Position numbers and translations under genes: made by a program
Part shown: positions 46,955 through 58,392 of the stretch, one piece after another
Layout: each line of letters starts with the position of its first letter
Position numbering within the stretch: position 1 is the stretch's first letter
The notes under the pieces: model-generated
What the model was told of the DNA's origin: nothing
Database searches by the model: none
Seen by the model: the letters and a program-made list of their open reading frames with translations, nothing else
From: Neolentinus lepideus HHB14362 ss-1
Taxonomy: Eukaryota; Basidiomycota; Agaricomycetes; Gloeophyllales; Gloeophyllaceae
DNA length: 64,000 nucleotides
Direction: 5' to 3'
Assembly: GCA_001632425.1 (NCBI GenBank)
Contig: KV425568.1
Coordinates: forward strand, 133,981-197,980

Positions 46955-47439
46955 GATAACAAAGAACGCACCACCATTGTCCCGATCGCCTAGGATCACT
47001 ACTCGACACCATTCTCATCCGACACTGCCTGCAAATGAAACCTTGCTGATTCATTCCTCTTCGTCTGCCTCCAGAATATATACTAATATAGAGCTTAGGC
47101 ATGTCCATGCAAATCGTCAAACTTTGGATTTCACAAGTCATGTCGTGAAGAGGATGGTGAACTTCGTTATCATATATTACTGCCGGGCATACCTATGCTT
47201 CGTCCTAAGTGAATATCCTCTGTCATGATCTATCGGGTCGCGCTATATTCGGTTTCCATCATTTGCCGATCGCTCATTGGAAATCCAGATACAGAGACAC
47301 TCGGATGTGCTGTAGACGCCGACATGGTCTCGGGAGATGCTATGCTCTAAAGCGCGGTGCGCTAACTTTGTGAACGCTGTGGTGGCCTCGTACGCCTCCC
47401 CCCCATTCACATCTGCCACTCTTCCCGTACCATTGGCCC

Positions 47440-48470
47440 TCATTTTCAACAACGTCAACACGTTCACGAAATCTTCCGCCGTCTCTCCCGCAAAGCTACC
47501 GAGAAGGTTCGCGAGGTCGCCCGAGTTCGACAAGATCCGAAAACGACTCGGAGACGCAAACGCTCCGCGGCGCTAGCAGCTGCCTCTGTCGCTCTCACCG
47601 GCCTTTACAAAGCATCGAACGACCTAAACATCCCCGGGCTGAAGGCATCGATTGGAATAGCCAAAGAAATAGCCGATAGAGCTCAGGTATGCCTATTCAA
47701 GTCCACTGTTAGTAAGTCAGTACTAAGCTTTGTTTTAGAAAGCGAAAAGGAATAAGGACGACTGCCTCGCAATCGTGGAGAACATTCGTGCACTAGTGGA
47801 GACCCTGGTGGATGCTACAAAAGACAGGACACTGGCAGATGTCGATGAGCGGCTGGTGCACGACATACAACGCTTCGGATGGTGCGTCTCACTCGTTTAC
47901 TTCTGAGAGTGAATCATGTGGCTCACAGCACACTGTAGTGACCTTGAGAGCATCCACGTCTCAATGACTGAGGTAGCATCACCGCGGTTATGGAAACGTA
48001 TGACGATTACAAGCGATGACAAGAAAATAATCAAAGATTGTATGGAGAAACTCGATGCTGCATATAAGGCATTCATTTTCCGTCCCCATGGATTGCATAC
48101 AGTGTTTTCACCACTGGCCGTATTGTTTTCAGGTATTGATGCACGCGGGAACTCGGATTGGAGTTATAGCTCTCATTCACGGGCAACATGCAATGACGCC
48201 GACGCTCACTCATGTGGAGGACCAATTAGAGGCAAGTCACTTCTACATCCTCGCTCTTCGAGTGATGCTCATCGCCTCATCTGCAGTAGACAATAGAGGT
48301 ACTTCGCACAGAGCTCGAGCTGGTGCGGAAAGGCGGCGATATCGCGGCGTCGGACACAGCGTTTCACAAAGAGCGCGGTGTGCAACTGAAATCGTTTCAA
48401 GTGTGGCGCTGCCACGCTAAAGATAGGATTCTGATCGGAATTATCGGATCTGCTTGTTTTTTAAAACCCC
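47440..48470 (+). pseudogene. helical-domain gene, copy B (broken)
   Basis: Corresponds exon by exon to copy A, in inverted orientation. Its frame gives FRRLSRKATEKVREVARVRQ, SVALTGLYKASNDLNIPGLK, DDCLAIVENIRALVETLVDA and LESIHVSMTEVASPRLWKR. Two lesions stand out. The start codon of copy A (ATGCTC) is ATCTTC here, with no replacement ATG in frame. The donor of intron 3 (CAATGTATGTC in A) is deleted (CATTTTCC here, near 48076), so the following VSMHTGTR-like exon cannot be joined. The GC-AG donor of intron 4 (GAG|GCAAGT) is still present at about 48232. The C-terminal FQVWRCHAKDRILIG matches copy C rather than A, which supports copy A having gained the insertion. Confidence 0.7.
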
Positions 48471-48835
48471 TTCTCTAAAGCTTCTCTACCCCAGCGAGAG
48501 GCGCAAGTAGATAACTGATTACGGGAACACGACTGCTCCGAGCGTCGGAGCAGCCTGAATATTGCATTTTGAGGCATCACGGACCGTATGCAAGGATACA
48601 CATGTTCTCAATGCTCTCTTCTATAGTCCTTCTATACATTACCAGCAGACTCATGTCTCGGCTTTCAATTCCCATACCTATCTTACGTCGATGTCTGCAC
48701 AACGCGTCGTACCGTCTGTCCTCCGCATTACTCGGGTGGACGTTGGCGCCACTGATCCAGCGAGAAAGTGGATATCTCGTAATACTAAATCTCTCTTTCC
48801 CCTAAATCACGCCAGCGCCCAATCCTTGTTGCTGT

Positions 48836-49101
48836 TCATCAAAATCCAAGTACACCGGTACTAGGACACTCCCAATATCAATGAGACGGCCTCGTGCTCG
48901 AAAACACGCCAGCTGTGAAAGCTATGGACCCGTGTCTGCTGTCGCTCATCGGAATCCAAGTATACCGCGGCCGGTACTAGGATGACCTCGTGAGCTGTGC
49001 GAGTCCTGAGCCCAACCAAACCTTAGCGCCGCTCATCGGATTCCAGGTACACCGGTACTAGGACACCGCCAACCAGACGCAGACGGCCTCGTGAGCGGTA
49101 A
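48836..49101. repeat. three degenerate direct repeats
   Basis: Three units contain a version of TCATCGGAATCCAAGTAYACC followed by GGTACTAGGA and then CCTCGTG, starting near 48836, 48946 and 49030. Spacing is 85-110 bp. No coding potential. Confidence 0.5.
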
Positions 49102-49713
49102 CAACTGTGCGAAGCCCCCCCTCCGGCAGTACTTACTTCCCCACTCCCCCAGATTTCGTCTAACAACACCTCAATCTCTCTAGCCTACCCTCTCGCCCAT
49201 AACGCGGATCCTTCGCACTCACCCCCAGCACGCAATATCTCCAACTCCTGCTTTTACACCTCAAGGTCATCCGAAAACCGCGCCTTCAAATACTGCAACT
49301 GCCTTGGTCATAGCATCGAGTCGCAATTATCCATATATCTTTAATTCTTGCTACGACCACGACCAGTCGCGATGGCTGGCGAGCATAATCCCCACCACCG
49401 ATATCTAGCGAATAAATACACCGTTCGACCTCTCTCTCGCCTCATACATCTATTAATCCCCTCCCCCTTTCCTTTACTTCATACACCAACTCACGTAAGC
49501 CCAAAACGATACCGAAGAGTAGTCTAATTATACCAACCGACCAGCCACATACTAGATATTCCACCGATTCTCCCCCCTCTTCAACGAGTCGCGACTTAAT
49601 TCGCGGGGTATGGAAATGGTGTGGTATGAGTACAATCGCAGGAACCGGATATATCGATTTCCGTCCTCCTGCCCCCCTGTGGTAATCACATCCATTACCT
49701 GCACATCTCACCA

Positions 49714-51214
49714 TCAACACCCAAACACAACAGAACGCCAAGTTACTGCCGCGTCGTAGCGGGACTCAGCCCAGGCAGCCTGCTCGCCCGCCCACCCAAT
49801 CACATAATCAGCGTGCATTCCAAAAGCCAAAAGCAAAAGGTAAGATGAAGGCACCCACCCGTCAAAATGCCGCCCGCGCTTCGGGTCCGCGCGCCGCTTC
49901 TCCACCGCCTTGCGCACTTTCGACTCGGGGCGGACGACGATGATGGGCACGGGGGAGTGCGAGAGGCAGTATCTGCGAAGGGTGGGGTTAGTTAGCGGTT
50001 CAAGGGAGAGAATGAAGGTGAGGTGGGCTAGTAATAGATAGAATGTGGGTGTATGCGCATATAAATGAATGAGATAGATGCGTGTACGAGTGGAAGGCAA
50101 GGTAGAGGGGTGTATGCGCGACACAGTGCAGCAGGAAATACATAATGCGTGGAAAGAGAAGAGGAACGCACTTGCTAACGCTACCTACGCCACTGCCGCT
50201 CCCGCCGACACCGATGAGACCTGATACGCCCCACGAGACGAGCCCGCGCTGGCCACGCGTGCCGACGACGAGCGCGTCGGGCCGGTAGAGCGCGATGAGT
50301 CTGTCTCGATTATACACATCCAGCGTCAGATGGGAGTAATGAGTATGACGTCAGCGTGCAATGAGGCATAGGGACGCACCGATCAATGGTGGTGGTGATC
50401 TTGCCGGCGACAAATTCGACGATGAGGGACAGCTTGCGGTCGGGGTCAGACTCGATGCATTTTTCTTGTAGGTAGCGTATCAGCTCGTGCGCAGAGTCGC
50501 GGACGAAGCCGTGCGGTTTCTCTGTGATAATATTAGGCTAGGATTGGACAAAGAAAGCGGATGCAATATATAGGAAGGGAGACTGATGCGTTAACAGGAG
50601 ACGGGAGACTCACGCAGTTCCTCCTCTCCAACACCCCGTAACACGATCAGCTCATCCCCCTCCTGCACCAAGCTCTCGCATGCCCAATCAAGTGCCTGCA
50701 ACCCGCTCTGGTCCGGGCTCGATGCGCACAGGAACACCCGCGTCCCCTTCCCCTTCTCGAACCCATCGCTCTTCACCCGCAGCGTATAGCTGAACATGGA
50801 CGAAGACGGGTCTTCAAATGTATCAAACGACACCTTGGGCGTGTAGCCCGCAATGGGCATCGGCGTGCTTGGCGAGGGCGAGAGCAGCGGGGACGATGGG
50901 AGGGGAAGGCTCGACGGCGACGGCGACGGCATCGCGGAGAGGCTGTTGTTCTGGATGTGGTATGGGATCGGGCTGGCGTGGGCGTGCGACTGGTAAGGGC
51001 TGGGGCTGGGGCTATTTGAGACCGTGCTGAGCCCGGAGATGGATGTATGCGTCGACGTGCGGGGCAGGACAGCGCCGATCTGGGCGGGCGAGCCGGGCGT
51101 GGACGGGCGGGAGCCGGCGCTGTTGTGCTTCATCGCCGAGCGGAGGGGCACCGGGGCGGGCAGCGTGATGTGCGACGGGTGCGGGAGCGGCGAGCCCTGC
51201 CTCGATTCGGACAT
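49714..51214 (-). CDS. universal stress protein (UspA domain) with disordered N-terminus
   Basis: Four exons: 51214-50614, 50521-50380, 50300-50172 and 49972-49714 (1,131 nt, 376 aa if the last exon is read through). The first ~150 residues are Ser/Pro-rich (SPSPSSLPLPSSPLLSPSPS). The USP domain starts at about residue 160 with RVFLCASSPDQSGLQALDWA, continues with HELIRYLQEKC and KLSIVVEFVAGK, and has the nucleotide-binding-type LVVGTRGQRG...GSVSKYCLSHSPVPIIVV. That G-x2-G-x9-G(S/T) pattern is seen in ATP-binding USPs. After RRADPKRGRHFDG a GTGGGT could be a donor, so the last ~45 residues may instead be intron. Its last exons and preceding intron were copied into the inverted duplication at 43.0-43.3 kb. 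Confidence 0.78.
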
Positions 51215-52191
51215 CGGATACTCGTTTGGGAGAAGACGATGCTTGAATGATGTCAGGATGGACGGAGGGGGCGGTCAGTATCTGTCTCCGTTGTCGGTCC
51301 CTGGGTAAATGGAGACCGTAGAGCGGCAGAAGGCCAAAAGAGTGGATCCGGTTTTGGCAATGCGTCACACGAGTGCAGAGAGCGAAGACAGGAGTGACGT
51401 CCTGTGGCAGAAAAGGAGCGGGCGGATACAGCCCCGCGATGCCAAGACAACTTTTGACCCTAACCATAAATTGATGAGAACACGCCACTCTTGATTGGTC
51501 ACACTAGGCTATATTTGAATTGGATATCTCATTCGTGATCAGCATGAAGTGGGGTGATATCGAAAGAGGAATATAGAGAGGGGAATATAGACAGTAGATA
51601 TATACGATGAACGAGAATTGAGTGCACATGGTGTGTATTCATTAGCTAGGAACCTATGGAGGGTACTGTGGATGTATGCTAACTGTCGCGCTTACATATG
51701 TCCGCTTGTGATGAAAACATACCTGCAATTCAGATGCCTAGCCCGAGGCGAGAGGGGCTGGGCATCGGGGTCGGCAACTGCTGAAGAGACCGAGGGAACA
51801 CCTTGTTATATTTGGATTCCGATGGGCGCTAGTAAGCGAAGAGGAAAGGACTGCCAGTGCAGAACGCATCGGCGGGTTAGCAACAAACACGCGTCCGCAC
51901 CCTTGCCTGGGCATGGTTCTATCTGTGTACGTGGAGGACAGACGGTGTGCAATGGTACGATAAGGTATGCAGACACGGATAGATCTAAAGGCCCGTAAGA
52001 TAGCGATAGTATAACATGGTAGGGAAGCCGAGACACGGGTCCGTTAGTAACATATAGAGGTACTATAGAAGAGCAAGTACTGCAGAAACACCAATGATGA
52101 CTGTTTAAGTACCGGTGGCCAAAAAATGTAGAGTAGACCAGGATCCTATCTTTAGCATGTGACACCACAATAACGGTAACGGTCTTAAGCG
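51215..52191. other. intergenic, partly duplicated DNA
   Basis: No gene recognised. 51900-52160 is similar to 44180-44500 in the same orientation, so the duplicated unit around copies A and C includes about 0.3 kb of 3' flank. Confidence 0.4.
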
Positions 52192-52248
52192 TCATTCATT
52201 ATTGAAAAAAAAAAAAGCAGCACCGATCAGGATCCCATCTTTAGCATG
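52136..52248 (+). mobile_element. short poly(A)-ended insertion with 24-bp flanking direct repeats
   Basis: GACCAGGATCCTATCTTTAG (start of a 24-mer at 52136-52159) recurs at 52225-52248 with two mismatches. Between them lie about 65 bp ending in A12 (52205-52216) and GCAGCACC. Direct repeats around a poly(A)-ended piece look like target-primed insertion of a short RNA copy. A simple local duplication is the alternative. Confidence 0.4.
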
Positions 52249-53208
52249 GCCGCGCCACACTTCAAACAATTTCAGTTGCACAGCGCCCTCTTTCTGCTGG
52301 AACGCTGTGTCCGCCGCCGTGATACCACTGCGTTTCTGCACTAGCTCGAGCTCTGCACGAAGCTCATCTATTGTCTGCTGCAAATGAGGCGATCAGCATC
52401 ACTCTAAGAGCGGGAATGCGGAAGCAACGTGCCTCCAATTGGTCTTCCACGCGAATGAGCGTCGGTCTCAGCGCCTGTTGCCCGTGCATGAGAGCTATGG
52501 CTACGATTCGCGTTCCCGTGTGCATAGACACCTTCAGAAAACGCAGATAGTGAGCTCACGGAAGCAATTCAACAGAGGGAATCATGACATACATCGAACC
52601 TCCCTCGGGCTGCTTGAAGTTTATCGATACAATCTTTTATCGCGAGCTTGTCATCATTCGCCGTTGTCAACCGTTTCCATACGCTGCGTGACGACAACTT
52701 AGTTATGTCCACACGAATGTCCTCAAGGGCCCTGCATATCCTTTATGAGTATATGCAATGGTGAACGGACAAACAGAGCGTACGCCGCGAATCGGTCAAT
52801 ATCCCGCACTAGGCTCTCATCCATTTCAGCCAACGTCTTCCCTCGCGTAGCATCCACCAACGCCTCTATTATCCCGCAAATTCTCTCCACCACAGGTAAA
52901 CAGTCGTCTTTGTTACTCTTAGCTTGCTACATTCCAGCTCAGCGACGACCAATTCTTTGTCAACGGGAGAGATATGCTCTCACCTGAGCCCTATCCACAA
53001 TTTTCTGCGCTATCCCAATAGCAATGCTCAACCCAGGTATCTGTGCATCTTTCGATGCACCACGCAAAATAGTTAGAGCAGCGGAGGCAGCATCCAAAGC
53101 AGAAGAGCGCTTCCTTCTGCCTTGTTTACCTCGCGCGCTGTTGGCAGGCTGCCGCGCCTGTTTGCTGGTCCCGAAGCGGCGGCGTATCGCGTGGCCGAGT
53201 GAAGGCAT
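52192..53208 (-). CDS. helical-domain protein, copy C
   Basis: Five exons: 53208-52984, 52926-52784, 52731-52593, 52531-52433, 52377-52192 (792 nt, 263 aa). Exons 2-4 have exactly the lengths of copy A (143, 139, 99 nt). It reads ASAALTILRGASKDAQIPGL, DDCLPVVERICGIIEALVDA, LEDIRVDITKLSSSRVWKRL, MHTGTRIVAIALMHGQQALR and QTIDELRAELELVQKRSG, ending AKDGILIGAAFFFFNNE. The last exon contains the heptad-like helix and a short hydrophobic end. Intron 4 is GC-AG (GAG|GCACGT). The final four Phe come from a 12-A tract on the plus strand that belongs to a small insertion. As in copy A, the fold is likely a four-helix NLR-associated domain (inference); no effector or NACHT domain follows. Confidence 0.65.
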
Positions 53209-53999
53209 TTGTCGATGTAGACAGAGGCGACGTTTCAGACGAAAAGAGGTACAATGTCGGCGGTGTCGATGTGGGCAGAGGTTGGGTTCGCAGTGCGAGC
53301 TGCGGTCCTGAGAGTCGGTACAGCTTTCACAGCTTTCACAGCATAAAGTAAGCGTTGCAGAAATAAGCTCATGGTGTATAATAAATGGACAATGGATGGG
53401 ATCGCACATACCAAATTTTCGAGAAACGATTTCGAGCCATCTGAGTCACCAACTTGCTCAAATCCCCCAGAAGTCTAATGGGAACGAGACACAAATTTCG
53501 ATCCACTCAAACTCTTGCTTCTTCAATGTGAGAGCAGTAAGCAATCGCCATATTAGCTAGTCCGACTTATGTACCGACGAAAGAGTGGTAAAGACTGGAA
53601 GTAAGGCGAGCATGTAGTCAGTCCATGTCGTCATACAGACAAGTCCAACAACTCGACAACGGGGAAACCTTGGCGGCACATCCCGTTTTCCAACTGCAGC
53701 GAGATATTCGGACTGTTCTCACCCAGCACATGAATTAAACGCTTGGGACTGCGTGATATCTAGACTTCGATACCGCACATAGTCTCGACGATTGTAGTAG
53801 TCAGAACGAAATAGCAGAGCGCGAGAGCGACTTTACTTGCTTTCAGTTGCTGCATACTGGTCGTGCATCAAGGATATGGCAACAATAAGAGTTTCCATGA
53901 TATTGACGCCTATGTATGTACAAAGTGAGCTAGTTCATCTGCAGACGAGTGCTAAAAGGATTGCGCACATCTGACATCTTAGCTGTTTGGCTATTTCGA
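53209..53999. other. intergenic, no gene recognised
   Basis: 790 bp upstream of copy C. It includes the upstream region of copy C and AT-rich sequence; nothing assigned. Confidence 0.35.
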
Positions 54000-54190
54000 T
54001 CGCCGCCTTCAGTCAGAGAATGTCCACATCATTCAACGCTTCATGAAAGACGGTAAGTGCGAGCGAGGCAGTGGCTCGATCCGCAGAGCGTTTTCGTTTC
54101 ATTTTCATGTCTTGTCGAGCTCGCGGGACCTTGGCGACCTCCTTAGAGTGTCGGAGTGGATATATCGAAGCGAAGGGGGAGCATCTTATG
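54000..54190 (-). pseudogene. helical-domain gene relic, copy D
   Basis: The minus strand encodes KRKRSADRATASLALTVFHE and ALNDVDIL, a TGA stop, then LKAAIEIAKQLR. This matches the first exon of copies A-C (KRRKRSAALAAASVALAGLH...IPGLQAVIGTAKEIA). Only this exon is recognisable; upstream the frame is also broken. Confidence 0.65.
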
Positions 54191-54902
54191 TAAGTTTTTT
54201 ACTTGTCAAAAGTAAGTCAAAGTACAGGGAGAACGGTAAGTGCGAGAAGGAACGACAGGGTGCTCCCAAGGCAGCATCTCTGACAAAACGCGAGATCGCT
54301 TCAGCGCATCTAGCGCCGCCTAGTACCTAGTATCCTGGACTTATATTTCAATGAGCGCACGACAATGGATGTGAAAACATACAACGAAACGAAACCTCAC
54401 TATCCACTTTCCGACATGACTTGTCAATAGTCTCAGTACTTAGACTATTACGGACCCAAAGAGTCATCTGATCACCAAGATCTGTGTATTACTGAGGAAG
54501 AAGGACCAGCGTAGTCTCATTTGCGGGATGTGTTGGACAAATGCTGTTGATGAGTGGCAAGGCTGATCACGTGTCCGAGACTGTGGCACATTATTAAAAT
54601 CTGTACCTTGTTTGTCGTTGTAGGCTCCGAAATCGCTTGCACAGCTCAGGTTTCATGACGCCTTATTGAATATTAATACTCATGGACAGAATCCCTGTTG
54701 AACCCGCAGACTCCAAGCTTGAGGCCTGAGGCTTGGTGATCATGAGGGAGCCCAATGAAAGACTCAACCGCGATGCGTTGATGCTTTGAAGGACGCGCGT
54801 AGGACAGACCCGTTCATGCTCATAAAGCAAAACACGACGTCGACCATCCATTCCGAAAAGCACATGTTAATGATACACTGAATATATTCTTACAGGCGCT
54901 CT
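54191..54902. other. intergenic, no gene recognised
   Basis: 700 bp before the 3' end of CSN1. No motif or RNA gene seen. Confidence 0.35.
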
Positions 54903-56818
54903 TTACTCATTTAATGGCGAGAACTCGCTGATCTGCGACATCTGAGAGGAGGGTGCAACAGCAGCCGACTCGGGTTTCTGACCCTTGGGTGGTTTCACCA
55001 CGAGGTCAGCTTGTTGCCTGGCAAGCGGGATCAGCGGTGCCTCGAAGGAGAGAATAGAAAACTCACAGTCGCATGCGCAACAGCAATTTCCTGTTAGCAC
55101 TCTGCATCTCGCTGCCGGCCTTCAGCGCCTTCGCGAATAGCTGCGCTCTCGAGTCCATCTGCTTCGCCTTCAGAATCTAAGGATTGATCAAGATTAACAG
55201 GTCCGAGCCGCACTCAGTGTTGGTCACTTCAACTGTACCTTATTCTGACTATCGACCCTCCCCTGGATCTCGCCGCTCTGAATTAGCGACACGACCTGCC
55301 TCTCGACCTCGTCGACGCTCCATCCGAACACGGTGCTCATCCGATCGAGCTTGATAGTCGAGAACGGTTGAAAGTATAGCACGATCGCGCGATTCCGAAT
55401 GAGATTCGTCAGGTCATGGACGTGAGATGATAGGTATATGTCCAAGTAGTGTCTTGTCTATATCCTGATTAATAAATATGATACTCAGAGGCCTGACTGC
55501 TGGCTCACTTACCGAGAACCTCTCGAGTAGCTCAAGCACCACCTTGAACCGGTTGCTCATATACGCCTCCACAATGTCCCGCACGTACGGCTCATGCTCA
55601 ATATAGACACCAAAGGTCTCATTCTCGAGCACGCGCGACTTAATGGCGCTCCGCGACATACTCGCCAGTGCGCAAAGTGTTCCACAAATCGCAATGTCTC
55701 CTGGCGCAACTAGCTGCATCTCGGTCAGTCACCCACTCTCTGTCCTGTGCAGATGGCTCCGCACCTTGCCTGCCCAGTCATCGAATTTTGCGGACGGGCC
55801 GAGCTTCAGGAACGAATGCGCCGCCTTGTCGTACAGGCCCTGACCCAGTTGACTCAATGCCATCGCAAAGTCGAGCTTGGTCTGGTACCGCTCTCGTTCC
55901 GCGGATGCCTTCGCCTTTGTGCCGACAGGGGCCTTGGAGTTCTCGGGCACGGATGTGGACTGGTCGAGCGCTGCATCGGATTTGAATATGTACGTGGGAA
56001 TATGAGAGTAGTTGCGTTGCTCTATCAGAATCTGCGCCCGGTCAGCGGTTAAGGGAAGGAACGATGCGATTAGCGCACTTCGAGCACAGATAGACACATT
56101 TCGAGAATGTGCTGGTTGGTCGTGCAGAACTCGCGTGACTTCGTGAAATGTTTAAGAGCGGTAGTGTAGTCCCCGACGCTCTTGTAAAACTCGCCGAGAT
56201 CTCGGTGCGCCATCTGCCGTCCGACCGCCGTTAGGAAGGCGTGGCATAAAGGCGAAGACGACGCACCCGAATGCTCTCTTTGATCATGTTATTCGTATAT
56301 GTCTTCAGCTCTACCTCCAACTTCATCCTCTCGTTCTGATTCTTCGCATTCGTCTCGTCCACCCATCTCTGATCCACGGTGGCGATGTCATTTACTGCTG
56401 GTAGTGGGACGGACCCGAGTGATGCTGCTTGCTTCATTCATTCGTCGGTCAGTTCCACATCCGTTCTTGTATAATCAAAATTTACCTCGTACGCAGATAG
56501 CACTACTTGATATAGCGCAGGGTCTCGTAGTGATTGTATGTGGCGGAAGGCGAGTTGAAGAGCTTGGGGTGCAATGGATGGTGCTAAAGAGATGATATGA
56601 ACGAGCCGATCAATTGCTATTCGCCCTGCAACATATAATTCAAGTCTGAGTACACCAAGTTAGTGGCAAGATCAAGACGACACGCCTGTGTAGTTTGCCA
56701 TGTATGTTTCGAGCTCAAAGGGATGGTTCTCATCGACGACCACTGTCGGGATAGGAACCTTCGATGTCTTCGAGGGACCCGAGGCCTGTTCTGTGGCATC
56801 GGCCATTTCGACATCCAT
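54903..56818 (-). CDS. csn1: COP9 signalosome subunit 1
   Basis: About ten exons from the ATG at 56818-56816 to the stop at 54905-54903; roughly 490 aa. It begins [20 protein letters not shown], then [20 protein letters not shown], the RPN7-type helical repeats ([40 protein letters not shown]), [17 protein letters not shown], and a PCI domain ([48 protein letters not shown]). The IRNRA and RIDSxNK-like motifs and the ANYTGR start favour CSN1 over its paralogue Rpn7. CSN1 is a scaffold of the signalosome that removes Nedd8 from cullins. The first intron appears to be GC-AG (ACAG|GCGTGT...TTGCAG). The last exon is a short low-complexity tail. Confidence 0.87.
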
Positions 56819-57879
56819 GTTCGCAGAGCGAGAGTAGCAAGTGATTACGCGTGGACGGCGGGCAGGACAGCACAATTCTAACGTTTGATTTACATGCTGC
56901 AGAGATCACGTCCCAATGAGGCACATGCTTTTTCTCACGCCGTCTATTAGCTCCGCCATTAATGGGTGGAAACGAGTGTCCTAAGTTCTGTTACAGTAGT
57001 CATGCCCAAAGAGTGTTTACTAGACACAATCAGATCCCGCGGGATAGCGTCGATACCACCGGTCTCGCAGGAACACGTTTCTGTCTTGCACAATCGCTTT
57101 GACGACTATCGGTACCGTCAGCTCCCGTGGACGGATTTTTGTCTCATAGGAGAATCATGATGAACTAAACTTCGAGGATTCAATGGCAGCGGTCGACGCG
57201 TATCTGCTCACATCCTTTGTACTGGACCATCCCCCCAGGTGCTGTCGAATGCGCTATGGAAGCAGAGCGGATCGAGAAAAAGCGAGTACCTGCCCTTGCG
57301 CGAGCTTCCAACGTCAACACTCATAGAGGTCTGCCACTAGAGCGACTTGGCCGAATTCATTCTCAATACATTTCATCGCCGTACGTAATTTTGACAATCA
57401 GATGTGCAGCTCCTATGTTGTTCCGATACGTTGAGAGTCAGGGGTTTTCGTCATTCTGATCCAAGTGAATATTCACTATAGCGACGTGACGGAGGTACGT
57501 CTGGCCTTTTCCTTTGCAATTAAGGCTGAACAATTCGCAGGTGCTCTTTGTGCTTACGACTGCACGTGCGACATATAGAAACACGACGGCAGAAGCATAA
57601 CGATCCGATTTAGTAGAGCGGGCCAGTCCATGGTGGTGGAGATAAGCAAACATATATGCACGACGAATACTGTATCTAGATCTAAATTGGTCGACACTGT
57701 CTTTGAGGTTACGGCCACCACAATTTGTCACGGGAATAGCGACAGATCAATGGAAGGACCGCCTCCTCGAGTACGTCCAGTACAGCAATACCTGCTTGAG
57801 TGCCCGAAGAATAATACTGAGATCATGGTGAGCGCGATATAATCACTAGATCACCAAATGCCATCTTATGAAACCTTGT
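56819..57879. other. 1.06-kb intergenic region
   Basis: Contains the CSN1 promoter and the cupin 3' region. A 70-codon open frame at 57630-57842 (+) has no motif. Confidence 0.35.
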
Positions 57880-58392
57880 TTACTCTTCGGCACTCGGAGG
57901 CTGACCCCAACCGTCCAAGTTTACGACAACAGGTACTCCGCCGCTTCTGACGATCGCCCACACCACTTCTTCATCGCCCTCGTTGACTTCTTGATGTTCT
58001 GCGAACGCAGGTATAATGGCCCAATCTCCGGGAGCCATTTCCACGCGGTTGGCGCCGCCGGGGCCGTACACGATAGCACCACGTCCGGCAACGCCGTAGA
58101 CGATAGTGTCTAAAGTGGAAACAGTTAAACGTCGGTGCGTGGCTCGTACTCGACAGTGAGACTGACACCCACCTTGTTCTGCGTGGTGGTGCACGGCGGA
58201 GTGGCTATGTGGCGGCGCCTTCATTACTGCTACTGGTCAGTGCCGGTGCATGATATGTAACATCCAACACCTACAGGTTCCGCATATCCTGTCAGACTTG
58301 TCGACAATAGCGGCTTGCCTGATCATTCCCTCGGTCTGCCCCGTTCCGGTTTCGACCTGGAAAGCCTTCGTCTGCTCAACAGTTTTTGACAT
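57880..58392 (-). CDS. small cupin-domain protein
   Basis: Three exons: 58392-58275, 58232-58173, 58109-57880 (408 nt, 135 aa). After a short N-terminus (MSKTVEQTKAFQVETGTGQT) the protein is one beta-barrel: PPHSHSAVHHHAEQDTIVYG gives cupin motif 1 (with the His cluster and a Glu for metal binding), and GDWAIIPAFAEHQEVN gives motif 2 (with a His). The spacing and size fit single-domain cupins; the metal and substrate cannot be told. Small fungal cupins of this kind are of unknown function or act as dioxygenase/isomerase-type enzymes. The gene has its own short introns (42 and 63 bp) and is complete. Confidence 0.85.

Larger units (their letters stand above)
46955..50178 (-). repeat. right arm of the 3.2-kb inverted duplication
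   Basis: Inverted counterpart of 42971-46215. It contains degenerate copy B of the helical-domain gene and ends inside the intact USP gene, between its third and fourth coding exons at about 50175. Confidence 0.8.

Noticed and set aside
55414..56818. Proteasome lid subunit Rpn7 instead of CSN1
   Set aside because: The ANYTGR start, the IRNRA motif and the short Ser-rich tail fit CSN1 better, though both share RPN7 and PCI domains.
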